The notes below the pieces were generated by a model. The model saw only the letters and a list, made by a program, of their open reading frames with translations, did not search any database and was not told the DNA's origin. Of a stretch of DNA of 64,000 bases, positions 36,249 through 48,841 are shown one piece after another (the stretch's first letter is position 1; each line of letters begins with the position of its first letter). The translations under genes and the position numbers were made by a program. Source of the DNA: Chrysogorgia sp. JL179-B06 (Eukaryota > Cnidaria > Anthozoa > Scleralcyonacea > Chrysogorgiidae); assembly GCA_035772405.1 (NCBI GenBank), contig JAYKKM010000145.1, forward strand, positions 1,337,001-1,401,000, written 5' to 3'.

Positions 36249-37855
36249 TAGCACAGTTCTTTAAGTTAGATTTGTTAACTCGGTTAGCCAATCAGGTTAA
36301 GTTTGTTAACTTTGACGACAACGTACGACTGTTAGCCGATCAGTACTCGAAGTTGACGCCAGGGAAGCGAATTGCAGTGAATTAAACATACCGCAGTTTT
36401 CGAAGGTTATACCACTGATACCATGTCGTTGAAATTATGATGACAAAATGTTTTCAAATGAGTCCTTTACTAATGGAGGTGCTCTTCGATCTGAACTTTA
36501 CATAAATGTGTAATCGAACAGCTTGGCACTGTAAAACCTACAAAAATTGTGGTAGATCACACTTGCAAATTTACTGCAATTCATATTAAAAATACTTACA
36601 ATTTGTAATTCTGCTGGTTGTACACCTTGCACACCCTGAGGCAATCATTTAGGCCTGCTTGTCTCTCAGTTACATTGTTTGACAAATTTGTTTTTGTTAT
36701 GTGAAGAGGGGCAGTCCTCCTTGGCAGGATCTCACTCCCCAAGGTTTAAAATATTTGTTAACCCTGAGTATGAATTAACGTCGAAAATATTTGGTTTTTT
36801 AACAATTTCTCACTTTGAGGCTGTCCTTTAATTGGCGAGTAAAATCATCTGGCATTGGACATAGTAAAATAACAAAGAGAGAGAGAGGGCGGTTTTGCTG
36901 GTTTAGAAGGGAAAGGGTTAACGAAGAGAGATGGGCAGATACAATATAGGCCCAGTTAACCCTCTCCCACCTAGAGGCTCTCCCTTGATGTGTAAAATCG
37001 TCTGGCATTTAACAGAGTAAAATAACAGCGGTTTTGGCTGTTCTACGGGGAAAGGGTTAATATCATTGTATACATGACTTTTTATATTTGATAGTGAACA
37101 TAACAACACAGTACAGTACAACTTTATCAATTAAACAACAATGTTGCAAGAAATAAAATACGACCCTGTAATTAGCAATATGCAATTCAAGAGAAGAAGG
37201 AGGATAATTCCTTTGTATTTTAAGATTTGAATAATTTAAATAATGTTTTTTTGAGCTATAACAGCTTGTGTACTATAAATATATATGTCTGGCATTTTCT
37301 TAAATAAATTTAATATATTATTTGGTAGAAACTTGTACATATGATACAAATCAAACATAGCACATTTTGTACAGACACATCAAACATAGCACTTGCTAAA
37401 TATTCAAAATATAAGCATTTAATTGGTAAGATCTTTTTATTCCAAGGACAAAGCGTGGTGTTTATAATTAGCAAAATATATTATATGCAATGCTCTAGAA
37501 TAAGAATTATTTTTCTAATTTGTGTAATTTCCTTGTCCCCTGTCATAATTAAAATATGGTCTTACAAGCGTGCATATTAGCATCTGGTCACAGACATTGT
37601 CCAGTACAAAATTGTGATTTCCAAAATTGTGATTTATTTTGTGTGTTAGTTCAAATGACTCAGCTAAGCAAACCAGATGATGTAGGAGGAGTGGTACTGG
37701 TATTTCAAAATCCAGCCCTCTTACTGGTTGCAATTTGTGATCTACAAATACACTGCGTGCGAGGTCTGGGGACGATCGATAGGGAAAATCCCACAGGGGG
37801 TTGGGATGAAACTCTAGGGGAGATAGAACAGGTGGGCTGTATTATACGCTTCCTG
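36249..37855. other. Intergenic DNA
   Basis: No gene recognised. Two related segments containing GTAAAATCRTCTGGCATT are at about 36838 and 36992, each near TCTCCCTTGATG- or TGTCCTTTAATT-like words, a possible old duplication. Confidence 0.4.
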
Positions 37856-38684
37856 TTTTAAAGTGCACCTAACCCCCAAAACGATAATGCTATGCATGAA
37901 AGGGCACTTAAAATGATGAAGAATGACACTAACAGTTCTTCAATATCTATTTTCGTTCTTGAGGTATTCAGTTATATGTGATATGTTAATGAGGTTATAG
38001 CAGGCAAACAACGTCGTTGCAATTCTAAAATTTGTGCATATCTTCAAAGTTATCCAACGAAATTACTTGAAATTGTGCATGTGGATACATACCACCAAAC
38101 TAAAGAACATGGTTCAAGTTATGTTGTCACCATAGTAACAGATTAGCTTCCAAACCTCTCCATTCCCATACAGAAATCTTCATTTTCTGTCGTCGCAAGC
38201 AACGTTTTCGATTTCAAACTTGGGTATTGCATTATAAAAGTTATTGCAATTAAAAATTATTGAGAACTGCCAATCTCAACATGTTCTGCATTTGAGAGAA
38301 AACAAATTATTTTGTTTTAGAGATTAGGAGGTCTGGAAGCTAATCTGTTACTATGGTGACAACATAACTTGAACCATGTTCTTTAGTTTGGTGGTATGCA
38401 TCCACGTGCAAAGTTTCAAGTAATTTCGTTGGATAATCTTGAAGATACACACAAATTTTAGAATTGCAACAATGTTGTTATGACGTCATCCTGTGCCTCA
38501 TTAACATATAACTACCCTGTGAGCAGAGGGAAACAAAGGAAAAGAAGGCTCTGCTCGCAGTTTAACACTTAACTGAATACCTCAAGAACGAAAATAGATA
38601 TTGAAGAACTGTTAGTGTCATTCTTCATCATTTTAAGTGCCCTTTCAAAGCATTATCATTTTTGGGATTGGGTGTACTTTAAAA
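37856..38684. mobile_element. Inverted-repeat (MITE-like) element, about 830 bp
   Basis: Arms of about 300 bp (37856-38155 and 38335-38684) are inverted copies, with outer ends TTTTAAAGTGCACC and complement of TTTTAAAGTACACC, containing AATATCTATTTTCGTTCTTG and complement. The centre of about 180 bp is unique. No ORF of note. Confidence 0.75.
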
Positions 38685-38799
38685 TTATTAGCGCATATAC
38701 ATGTACGCCTGAGTGTACCTATTTTTATATGATAGTGTTTCGGGAGATGACAGGCCAATAATAGCCCTTTAAGCGGTTGCTATTAATAGCTGAAAATGC

Positions 38800-39414
38800 G
38801 GACAAACAAACCAAATTTGACTCGAACTTGTCTATGGGAGAGCATATCACCAAGACGAGTTCTGCTGCATTTTATCATCTGTATAACATCAGAAGGATAA
38901 GGAAATATTTGTCTAGAGTATGCACAGAAACCATTATACATGCTTTCATATCCAGCCGTCTGGATTATTGTAATAGTCTGTTGTATGGGACACCTGGTTA
39001 TCAACTGCAGAAATTACAGAGAGTCCAGAATGCAGCCGCGCGGTTGGTCTTCCAGGAAAGCAAGTTCTGTCATATTACACCTCTGTTAAAGTCCTTGCAC
39101 TGACTTCCTGTGAAATATCGCATAGATTTTAAAATTTTATTAATTACTTTTAAAGCGAACATGCAGGTTTGGCTCCTACCTACATCAGCGAACTTATATC
39201 AGTTAGATACACTGGAAGATACAACCTTCGTTCGAACAATAGTTTAATACTAAACTATTCTACATGTAAATCTCGTGTTACGCTGGGGGATCGCTCTTTT
39301 CACGTGGCTGCCCCCAAGCTATGGAACGATCTTCCTAGCTCCATAAGAAATATGTTATCAGTAGATAGTTTTAAAAGAGCTGTTAAGACTTATTTATTTA
39401 GGAAAGCTTTTTAA
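38800..39414 (+). pseudogene. Non-LTR reverse transcriptase 3' relic with tail
   Basis: The translation shows HLYNIRRIRKYLSR, SSRLDYCNSLLYG, LQRVQNAAARLVF, then a stop at 39101 and a frame change, then YNLRSNNSLIL, FHVAAPKLWNDLPSSIR and FKRAVKTYLFRKAF, the standard C-terminus of L2/CR1-like elements. An AATAAATAAATATTATTATT tail near 39538-39560 marks the 3' end. The 5' part is missing (5' truncation). Confidence 0.85.
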
Positions 39415-39560
39415 ATTTTAGATCACGTTTTTGTAGTAGCCTGTAACTTTTATTAATATTTATTTTTATATTTATAAATTTTATCTTATTTGATGTAATC
39501 TGTAATGCGCAATTGAAAATTTTTAATTGATACAATATAAATAAATAAATATTATTATTA

Positions 39561-40959
39561 TCGTTATAAGTTAAACTAAAACTCTCAAAAAAACAACAGA
39601 ATATAATTTTTGTATTGTGAGAAAACTATCACCGAGAAAACTGATCGTCTGATCCATTTTGTGTTCAATAGCGGAGTTAATAAACAAAACAACGAGGTTT
39701 TAAAAAGGCATGTTTTGAGAGTGACAGTTGCTGCCCATAATATCTGTCTGTTCGCTTTGAAACAACAAGCCAAACCCTGAGATGGCTGATTCCAGTAATG
39801 ATTAAGCTTTTGCCTAAAACTAGTCAGTATTTTTGATACTCAAAGTCGAGTTTTTTATCCATATTCTTCTCTTTGTTGTCGGATTTGTCGGGAAAACAAA
39901 TTTCAAATTTCGACTGCTATTCTTGGGAGAATTTGTATTCTCGTCATATTATTTTTGGATAAAATTCGTTATTTCTCTGTCGTTATTTTATAAAATAAAT
40001 ACCAAATGGTTTACCGTGCAGGATACTGTGATCCAAACACTTGGGATGTTGCTCGACTTCCAAAAACTAAAAACACTCGCCACGGAAAACCATTTGGTAT
40101 TCCTTTACTAAATTCAGTAAATTACATAGGGAAAAGGGGCCCTTTACATACTTTGCTCCAGTAGTCATAATTCCTTAAAAAATGCACTGCACTAGAGCGC
40201 AATCGGATTCGTATTGTTTTTTACTCTCACGAGGATGCAAAACAATGTGAATCCGGTTACGTTTGTTCCGGTGTAAACGCAGCCAGAGATGGCTAATTCA
40301 TAGAAAAGGCTGGTCGTAAAGTGCCATATTATTCATGCATGGCAATCCTGTACTACCTTCGGTAATTCCGCCATTTGAAAATCGTGGTCAATTAGCTTTA
40401 GTTACCAAGTAGGCCTCCAGGCGGCCAAAAGGCTGGTGATGGTGAAATGTCCTACATGGAAAATGTTAGTTATATCACTCAACCTTGGGCTTTCATTTAA
40501 TCATTTCTAAACCTTTAAACTGGAGATGTGCGTCGACTCATAACCAGCATAAATAAAGCTAAATATATGCATGGCTTGAATTATTTGCTATGAGTTTTTT
40601 TCTTCTTGGCCACCACCAAAATCTGGAGGTATATACCCACATCCACTCGCATGTATTAACCCCATGCCACTGTCTATACATCTAGCTAGTTCATAAAACT
40701 TACCGCAATTAACAACAAAATTCACCGCAATCAACAGAAAAAGTTCTCGGTAATGACAACTGGAGTCTGGGGACTAGACACAACCAAACGCACATTCGCC
40801 TTTATACAACGAAATTTTCATGTGATAAACCGATTTGAAAAATTCCACATAGTTTTCACTCTATGGCGTGTCGAAGTTTGGAAATTTTACACTTTGATAG
40901 CGAAATAGACGTCACAACTCACGATGAGTCGCTGATAATTTGGCACATCGTGCGTCGCT
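39561..40959. other. Intergenic DNA
   Basis: No gene seen. A short foldback (AATACCAAATGGTTTACCGTG at 39998 and complement at 40080-40102) explains the open frame at 39833-40111. Confidence 0.4.
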
Positions 40960-41545
40960 GGAACCATGGATAGTAAATAGACTGGATAGGAAACTGGTTG
41001 ACGTCAGCGTGAAAACCTAGTTGCAATTCGTGATGTCACGAAGATGTCACGAGTACACAGATTTTGCTGAGTTTCTCTTCGACTTCTCCATATTTTCGTA
41101 TTCAAGTAGCTATATTGAGATTCCAAAATGTTTCATCGTCTTACAAACCTGCCTAAGCCACGACCAAATGATCGAGGTAAATGTTGTTCGTCTTTGTTTC
41201 AGCTGTTTTCGTTTTGTGGTGAAGAAACTGGCGTCGCAAAACTACCGTTGTTTTAGTTGAAATTTGGGACGCGTTTTTCACCGTCTAAAGTTGGATCTTT
41301 TCGCCTAAAATGAGTAATAGTAGTCGGATATTCCATCGTAAAGTGGCATTGTGATATTTTTTGGTAGTTTGACTATCATTTTTAGCTATATTATTGCTAA
41401 ACGTTGCGATTTATGGTGATTTTGTGACATCACGATTTGCAACTAGGTTTTCACGCGACCAACTGGTGCCTAAACCAATCAGCATGCTGGAAACGTCGCA
41501 CGTGATCTTAGTTTCCTATCCAGTCTATTTACTATCCATGCTGGA
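40960..41545. mobile_element. Foldback MITE-like element, about 590 bp
   Basis: Outer arms CATGGATAGTAAATAGACTG (about 40966) and complement (about 41520-41540), and inner GAAAACCTAGTTGCAA with complement near 41440, are inverted. No coding content. Confidence 0.7.
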
Positions 41546-42049
41546 ACCTATTAATGGGGGGACCAGTTGTACAAACACGCAGTTTACAAATGATGTCTCC
41601 TTACATTATTTCCCTGACAATGAGAAAGATTCTAAAAGACATTAACAGTGCAGGGTGCGTTTTGTTCAGAGGCACATACCTCGTCAGTGCTCCGTTCACT
41701 CATTTCGCTTTGGTGAGAGCTGTTTACTTGCAGCTGGGGATGTAACCGCACAGATGAAGAACGACGCGACAAGCACTATTTATATATATGCTGCTACTGA
41801 TACAACCACCGATACAGCCACCGCGATACAGCCACCGATACACCACTATTAGACAAAAGTGGAAATCGGTATATGTCACCAATAATCAATATTTATTTTC
41901 GAATATTTTTACATCAGAATTATGCGAAATTGTGTTACCACGAAAATGTTATCAGAAGATAAGTATATAACCTGTGGTTGCCTTTATAAATTAGTCAGTA
42001 TTGAAACAATTATTTGGTTAATAAATTACTTATATTGATAGAATTTGTC

Positions 42050-42770
42050 GTAGAATGCTTTATCAAACCCAGCAATTATCACAGTTGTGGATCCGCGCCA
42101 ATATGGTACAGTATCAAAATCATCCACCACCATTGCCCTGATTGGGATATCTGGTTCACCAGATATCAAAGTCTACCGACGGTAACGGAGCGCTTATGCG
42201 ACTGGCCTTGCTCGATTTTAGAAACGCTTTTGACCTAATTAACCACCATATTCTTGTGTCAAAGCGCCACTCATAATTAGATATCCCCTCTGGTATTGTC
42301 AAGTGAGTAATTGACTTTCTAACTATTCGCCAACAAATTAAAAGCTGGCTATTGACTCATGGGCAAAAGTTCTGGTGGGCAAAAGTTTCGAGTGGGCAAA
42401 AGTTCAGTCCTGCTGGCGTTCCACAAACTTGATAACTATCACTTGCGATTTAAAATGGAATAGTCATGTGGAATCTATTATTAAAAAATCTTCCAAGAGA
42501 TTGTATTGTTTGCGCCAATTTAAACGAGCAAAAGTACCTGTAGAAGACCTTGTACAATTTTATTGCACGTGTATTAGACCAATTTTGGAATATGCTGCCC
42601 CAGTTTTCTATCACTGCTCTCCCATTATATAGCGTTCAAAAGCGTGCATTACCGAACTATCTGTTCTGGAAAATCTTACGAAGAAGCCATGTCATTAGCT
42701 GGCTGATTACCACGCTAAAAGAGAGACGTCAGATTGCGTGTGACAAGACATTTCGTTCAATCATATAGAC
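42050..42770 (+). pseudogene. Non-LTR reverse transcriptase relic, second family
   Basis: Decayed RT with a catalytic-region piece LALLDFRNAFDLINHHILV (about 42199-42260), then a deletion, then LKWNSHVESIIKKSSKRLY, FYCTCIRPILEYAAPVF and LPLYSVQKRAL. Frames change several times. A (TTA)n stretch at 43010-43045 may mark its tail. Confidence 0.75.
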
Positions 42771-43009
42771 AACCCTAATCATAAACCTTTCGTTAACCTT
42801 TTACCAAGATTGAATTGCCGCACCAAAACTGTGGAATTCATTCTTAAGACTTTTCTTTTTTAAAATTAATAGTTTTTTGTTCATAGTGGAAATATATGGA
42901 GTAATAGGCTTTATCTTATAATGAAGCTGTAATTAGTTTTTTAGTAACGTTAATAATATATTGTTGTAAGAGCATTGAGACTATTGTATAATGCTCCTAA
43001 TACGTCTTT

Positions 43010-43050
43010 ATTATTATTATTATTATTATTATTATTGAATAATAATAATA
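43010..43050. repeat. (TTA)n / (AAT)n microsatellite
   Basis: TTATTA repeats followed by AATAATAATAATA, forming an inverted pair. Confidence 0.85.
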
Positions 43051-43150
43051 GACACTCACTAAGAAAGACATCGTAGGCTTTTTCATATTCCTAAATGCAA
43101 GACTAATACTAGATATAAAAACTCAGTTTATTATTGCAAGTGCTAGTTTT

Positions 43151-43605
43151 TTAACTCTTTCCTGACCGGCACAGTCAAAATGGGTCGTAGAAGACCCGCA
43201 AAGTCGTCAATCGAAAAACACGGCACACGGTAACGCAAGATTAAAAATTGAAATTCGACAAGCGCCAGGCACATGAGATCCACTCATACGCCAAGTTTGA
43301 TTTGATTTCATAAACAACTCTGCGATTGGTGGCATTTTGAGTTTTCAAAATGCTACGCGGGCGTGCAAGATGGCCTTTTCTAGAAAAATGTAAAATTTTC
43401 AACCTGATTTATGATAATTAATGCTAATTTATATTAACATAATGTGTTTTGTTCGGGAAATTTAAAAGCACAAGTAAAAGCCGGTTTATTGGGCTTTCAA
43501 AAAATGTATAGCTTTCGCAACAGTTATGGTTATTTCAAGAGATATCAATAGAACAAAGAGGTGGTTCAATTTTGGATGTTTTTCAGCTTGTCAGGAAAGA
43601 GTTAA
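43151..43605. mobile_element. TTAA-flanked miniature transposon, copy B (inverted)
   Basis: A 447-bp copy of the element at 5933-6378 in the opposite orientation, flanked by TTAA (43151-43154, 43602-43605). Shared sequence includes the CTCTTTCCTG ends, CGAAAAACACGGCAC, CTCTGCGATTGGTGGCAT and CAATTTTGGATGTTTTTCAG. Confidence 0.85.
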
Positions 43606-44800
43606 ACAACCAGTGAGTGTAAATTAGTGTATTTTAGCATTTATATCATTACATTTTAGACTTATTTGATTATTGTAGGTTATTTAATGTTGTTTCTAAA
43701 TAAGTTTTTTTGATAATTTCTTGAGCAGATAGTCAACGAGGGCGAAACATTGTTCTAAATTTTCAGATAGTTTCAGCTTTTTCTTGTAGAAGTCTCCCCA
43801 TTCAAAATGTACAGTAGCTCGATGGCATATGATAAACTCGCTCACAAAAAACGAGATTGTAATTACTTTGCTTCAAATTTGGTGTAGATTACTCCATAGG
43901 CATAAGCGAATTCATTTTCCTATTCGAAAATGTCAAACTCATGAACAATTTTCCATTACTTTGCGGACACCATGTTTGGCCTAGATTTCAGGTTTTGCTT
44001 GCAGTGTGAATATGTCGTGGCTTCTGATTGGTCAGGATAGGAATATTAATATCCATTTCCCGTATCCGGACCGCTGTCCCGGATGTTGAATTTGCTGGCG
44101 TAAATTTCTAATGTTTTCACATTAATAACTTGGGTTACAGGCATTTCTGTATTTATTACTCGGGCTAACTGTGGTAGCCCGAGTCTAGGTTTCGGCTTTT
44201 TAATTTTTGGGGGTTGAGATTTGGCCCCAACAGGCTTTGCGAAACTGAGGCATGTGACTATATCTATGCATGTGACCTAGCCTTCTCCGCCAAAAATGGT
44301 CAAAACAGCGTTGGAAGCTATTTGACTCGGGAAAAAGAAGAGCCACAGAGTTGCTTGCGGAGGAGGCTAGATGTGACCAGTGTCTTCTTTCTTTCGTGAT
44401 TCGAATCTGTTCGAATCGAAGCGAAGTGTTTTTGCCAGCGATTGCTTGGGAAGTATCTTGTTCTTGAATACGCTCACAATGCTTACAAACGCACACGCCG
44501 ATCGCGGACTTTCGTTTTATTGGCAACGAATCGCAGTTGAAAACGTTATTGACACTTCAATAAAGTTATTCATTCATTCATTCATACCGAGACCTGTACT
44601 CAAACCATTGCAAAGATTCTCTCCAAGATGAGAGAAACACAGATGAGAGATCAATCATGAAGACGGAATGGATAGCTTCCGAAGGACAGGGAAATATTAT
44701 GCTGTGTTGACATTTATCCCTCGATTTATCCCGTGAAACTCCGTAATACTTGGCTAGTACTAATTCATGATACAGCGATACAGAACCTGGAATCGGAATC
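43606..44800. other. Intergenic DNA
   Basis: No gene recognised; overlapping open frames at about 44200-44630 on both strands lack any family signature. Confidence 0.4.
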
Positions 44801-45984
44801 GAACGCTAATTTATACTAATTTATGCTGGTTATTCAAATTACATATTACAGAAGTTACTAACTATTACTCGTCCAGGGGCTGCTTTTGATATTAATATAC
44901 TGTTCATAGTTAGAAAACAAATTAAGAAATATTTCAATTTAGAATGAACACTAATACGCACGAACTCAACTTTGTAAAGTTTATCTGTTTAGCATCCGCG
45001 GCAGCACGCAGTAGTGTCGTCAAGAATACTAGTACAGTCTACGACTACCCGCGCGGCGGCCAACATGGCAAATTGACAGCGCGCTTTTTCGACGTAGTTA
45101 TAATATCCCAATGTGGGAAGCTCAAATGTTACAAAAAACGGCCCTCAATTGAAGTGCAACTAACAGTCGAGAATAATCGGACGCAAGGACAATTCTCGAC
45201 GTGTACAGCGCGACTATTTCCAGATTTCCTGTCTTTACAGATACACATACATAGCACGACAAAACGAGCATTATTATATATTGATTTATTGATTATTATA
45301 TAGCCATAGATGCGATCGTTTGTACTTTATGGCTATTACTACTCTAGTGTTGCGTTATCCGTCACGTGAATCTTAAAGAGAGATTCAATCCAGACTGAGA
45401 TCATCAAGTTTATAATAGTTGGTGTTAAGCTGTCACATGTTTTTTTGTTTTGTTTTTGCCCATATATTATAAATTATAAAATATTTACATTATTATTTTT
45501 AATTAATGATATGGCTAGGGGCCTACCAGAAACCTGGACAGGCTTTTATTTAAGACCCCTGCTATCGTTTATTCCAAGTGGCCATCAGTAAATTTGTCCT
45601 CAAACAAACGCGTCCGATTATTCTCGACTGTCGCACTTCGATCGAGGGCCGTTTCTTGTAACATGTTTCTTCCCACATTGGGATAACTACGTCGAAAAAG
45701 CGCGTTGTCTATTTGACAATTTGCCATGTTGGCCGCGGGTACTTCGTTAGTGCGTGCTACCGCGGATGATAAACGGATAAATTTTACAAATTTGAGTTAG
45801 TGCGTATATATTTAACGTAGCTCTAAATCGTTGTTCATTCAAAATTGAAATATTTCTTAATTTGCGGTTATATTTCTTAGTTTCTTATCTTACTATGAAC
45901 AGTATATTGATATCAAACGCGCACCCGTATCTTCTGTAATATGTAATTTGAATAACCAGCATAAATTAGTATAAATTAGCGTTC
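44801..45984. mobile_element. Long foldback element, about 1.2 kb
   Basis: The ends GAACGCTAATTTATACTAAT (44801) and complement (to 45984) lead into arms of nearly 400 bp that are inverted copies with about 85-90% similarity by eye (for example CGACGTAGTTATAATATCCC against GGGATAACTACGTCG). The centre at 45240-45560 is AT-rich. The 119-codon frame at 44944 lies in one arm and is not supported as a gene. Confidence 0.75.
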
Positions 45985-46650
45985 GGAATTAGTCCTAGCC
46001 GTAATATTTATCATTATAAAACGTTGTGTTTTTGTCCGATTTAAATCAATTCTATATCGAAATGATCCCTTGAATCGTGCGAATCGAACGCTGTAGGTTT
46101 CGTCTACTTGAAATGTGAAGATCAGATGTTATATGAGAAAATGTGTAAGCGAAATCAAAGGACATTGATTCAAATAACAGATATGTTTCGTATCACCTTG
46201 CCGTTGATTTTATATAAGTTTTGACACACGAAGACATTCAATCGAACAGATATTAGAAAAAATAGCATTGCCGTGGCCCTGGCGCTGTTTAGTGCAGGAG
46301 TGGCGCCAGGAATTCCCCGACGCAGGGGCTAAAGGGTCCGGGGCATGCACCCCCGGGGAATTTCTGATTTTCCAAGCCTCTGAAACGCTATTTCCTGTAT
46401 TTTGGAGGTTGTTTTTTATTTTAATTTTTTTGTTAAACTGAAAATCACGATTTTATAGTCAGTATTTCCACTAGATGACAGTGAGCGCGCGAAACATAGG
46501 TGATAGATTTGTGCCAGAGATGAAAGTTGATTACCTTTGACGTTGTTTAGCGAAACGTTTGTTAATGCGTAAAAAAACTTTTACGATTTTAAGAAAACAA
46601 AAGACGAACTTTTTTTAACTTTTTTCTTTCAGCCGACAGGGGGCTAAGGT

Positions 46651-46690
<40 letters not shown>

Positions 46691-48611
46691 TACCCCCTCT
46701 GGCGCCACCCCAGGTCTTGTTTTTTTATTTTTTGGGTCGACAAATTACAATTACTGCATCATCCCGATAGCTTTGCGAAACCAGGCGCCGTGCTCATCTT
46801 ATTGGCTCACCTCCATGCGCCATCTTCTTTGATCGCTATTGCTCGAGTGTTCATATAATCATTTGTGATCTTAAAATATTTCGAGCAAATGCATGTAACC
46901 TGTGGCGAGATTTGGTCTCACATTTCTCCCGAGATTTCGAACGGAAATATAAAGCCAATTGTGTCGGGTCGGTCGGGTATAAGGATAAAACGCGGATGAG
47001 TAAAAGGCGGATGGAGGATAAAAAGCGGATGGAGGATAAAAGGCGGATTAAAAATATAAAGTAGGTCTGTCATCTGTGTCTAGAAATTTATAATTAACTC
47101 TATAAAGTAAATTAAGATGAAAGCTTCACTATACGAGTAACTCGATTCAGGCCGCTCAGCGCGTCGTAAATATACTGACTTATCACAGCTTGTCAGTTAT
47201 ACTGCATTTTACACAGTTTTTTACTTAGCTGTACCTTATCTAGGGTTACAAATCGCGGATTTGCAAAGAGAACATTGATTTGTCTATTCTATTTGTGTGT
47301 TTATATACAATACAGGACACAATTAACCGCAAGTATAGCCTGAGTTAACTCCTAGCGGGCGTCTTGTTTTGATACAAGATATATTATCGAAAAACTTGAA
47401 TAGCCATATAATAAACGATTTATTAACCTCGTTTACTCGATCTGTACGAGAAAATATCAGACGTCGGTTTATTTGTACGACCGTCGCCTGCGGTTCGGTC
47501 CATACTGTACAGACTTCGTTCTCGGTAAATAATCTCTTATTCTTGAACCCAGTGTAATTCAGCTCTTTACGGCTGGAATATTGGAGTTGTTAATATTAAT
47601 AAACCATTATTATTATTATATGCAGCTTGGGTTTGATGTGAAGCTCGAAGAGTCTGCCGATAGATGACAATTTTGTGAGTATTGAGCTGCGTCGCAGGTT
47701 GCCAGGTATAGTGTTGAACGACGTTTCAGTTAGCCGGCATGGTGGAAAACGCGGGTAGCGACTGGAATACTAAACCACGGAGTCGTATATCTGTAAAACC
47801 TGGACTATTATGAGAATTCAGAAGAAATATTTAACGTTGAATGTTGTAGTTTTTGGCTGAAGGGAAAGGCTAAATACTAAAGTTACATTTTATGTCAGCA
47901 TGACGTGCCAAGCTGGCAGCGAGTTAATATCATTAATTATGACTCGTATTCCATTCTATTTCATTTTGTATGGCACGACTGTATATTAAAATGATTGTAT
48001 AGAACAGGTTATATGACTCGTGTTCCATTCTATTTGTATGGAACGACTGTATATTAAATTATTGTATATAGCCGCATTTTTCCGCGCCACTACCCGGCAT
48101 GGTGGAAAACGCGGGTAGCGGGTGCGAGTTAGCCTGCATGTAGACGTTGTATTTTTACAACTCTCGACAATATACTTAATTCAGCACTCGCACTTTTTCC
48201 TCTACCAGAGATCTACATAAAAAACCAATAATAATAATAATAACCAATTATTATATATGTTGGTCCAGCTATCTGTTATAACTTATACGCTTTTGTGATT
48301 GTATCTTTTCCCTTCAGACAACATAACTATAGATCGAGAGGAACATTCCGAGTGGACTTATGGCAATTAAACCTCGGTGGTTCGATCGCTGCCAGCCAAT
48401 CGAAATCGACGCATCAGTCGGGTACAGTCAGTTAATAGTTGGGGCTCTAATTGTCAATACTTCAGACACTCAGATTGTAGCCATAAGGCATGAGTGTCTT
48501 ACAACATACGTATGACAATTTTTTTAAAAATGAATAAACTTTCAAACTTAATTGGGTTACTTGTAATATACATGCACATTTATACGTGATTAACACTCTC
48601 TGGTATTCGTC
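45985..48611. other. Intergenic DNA upstream of SLC16 exon
   Basis: Contains a 39-base pure C tract at 46652-46690 within a segment with GGCGCCA inverted ends (about 46305 and 46700), and GCGGATGGAGGATAAAA direct repeats near 47000. A segment duplicated in tandem at 47940-48070 contains TTCCATTCTATTT. A 28-bp word beginning CCGGCATGGTGG occurs at 47734 and 48094. No gene seen. Confidence 0.45.
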
Positions 48612-48817
48612 ATGGAGGAGAAGGATAAAGCCGAAAAAACTGAAAATGTATGCGTGAATAATAGTGATACAAGAACGGTTCCCGACGGTGGATGGGGCTG
48701 GTTTGTCAGTGTCGCAGGCTTTATCGTACAATTCGTGATTCTGGGTCTTCAGAACAACCTTGGCTTATTCCACGCAGCTCATCTGGAACACTTCAAAAAG
48801 TCGAAGCTAGAGACAGG
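48612..48817 (+). CDS. Monocarboxylate transporter (SLC16-like), first coding exon
   Basis: An ATG opens a polar cytosolic N-terminus followed by PDGGWGWFVSVAGFIVQF, the conserved signature at the start of transmembrane helix 1 in monocarboxylate transporters (MCT/SLC16, [D/E]GGWGW). The homologous segment goes on to LETG and then stops at a probable donor (CAG/GTATCG, 48818). Such transporters move lactate, pyruvate or related acids with protons across the plasma membrane. Later exons were not found in the remaining 15 kb on this strand, so the gene either has a long first intron or is a fragment. Confidence 0.75.
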
Positions 48818-48841
48818 TATCGTGCTTCTTCTTGCATTTTA

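Noticed and set aside
35357..36291. Frames of 109-133 codons in the foldback element
   Set aside because: They mirror each other in the two arms and consist of degenerate short repeats.
44200..44631. Overlapping open frames of 80-108 codons on both strands
   Set aside because: No domain signature, splice context or repeats typical of coding sequence.
44944..45303. 119-codon frame in the long foldback
   Set aside because: Its inverted counterpart in the other arm is not open, and no family resemblance was seen.
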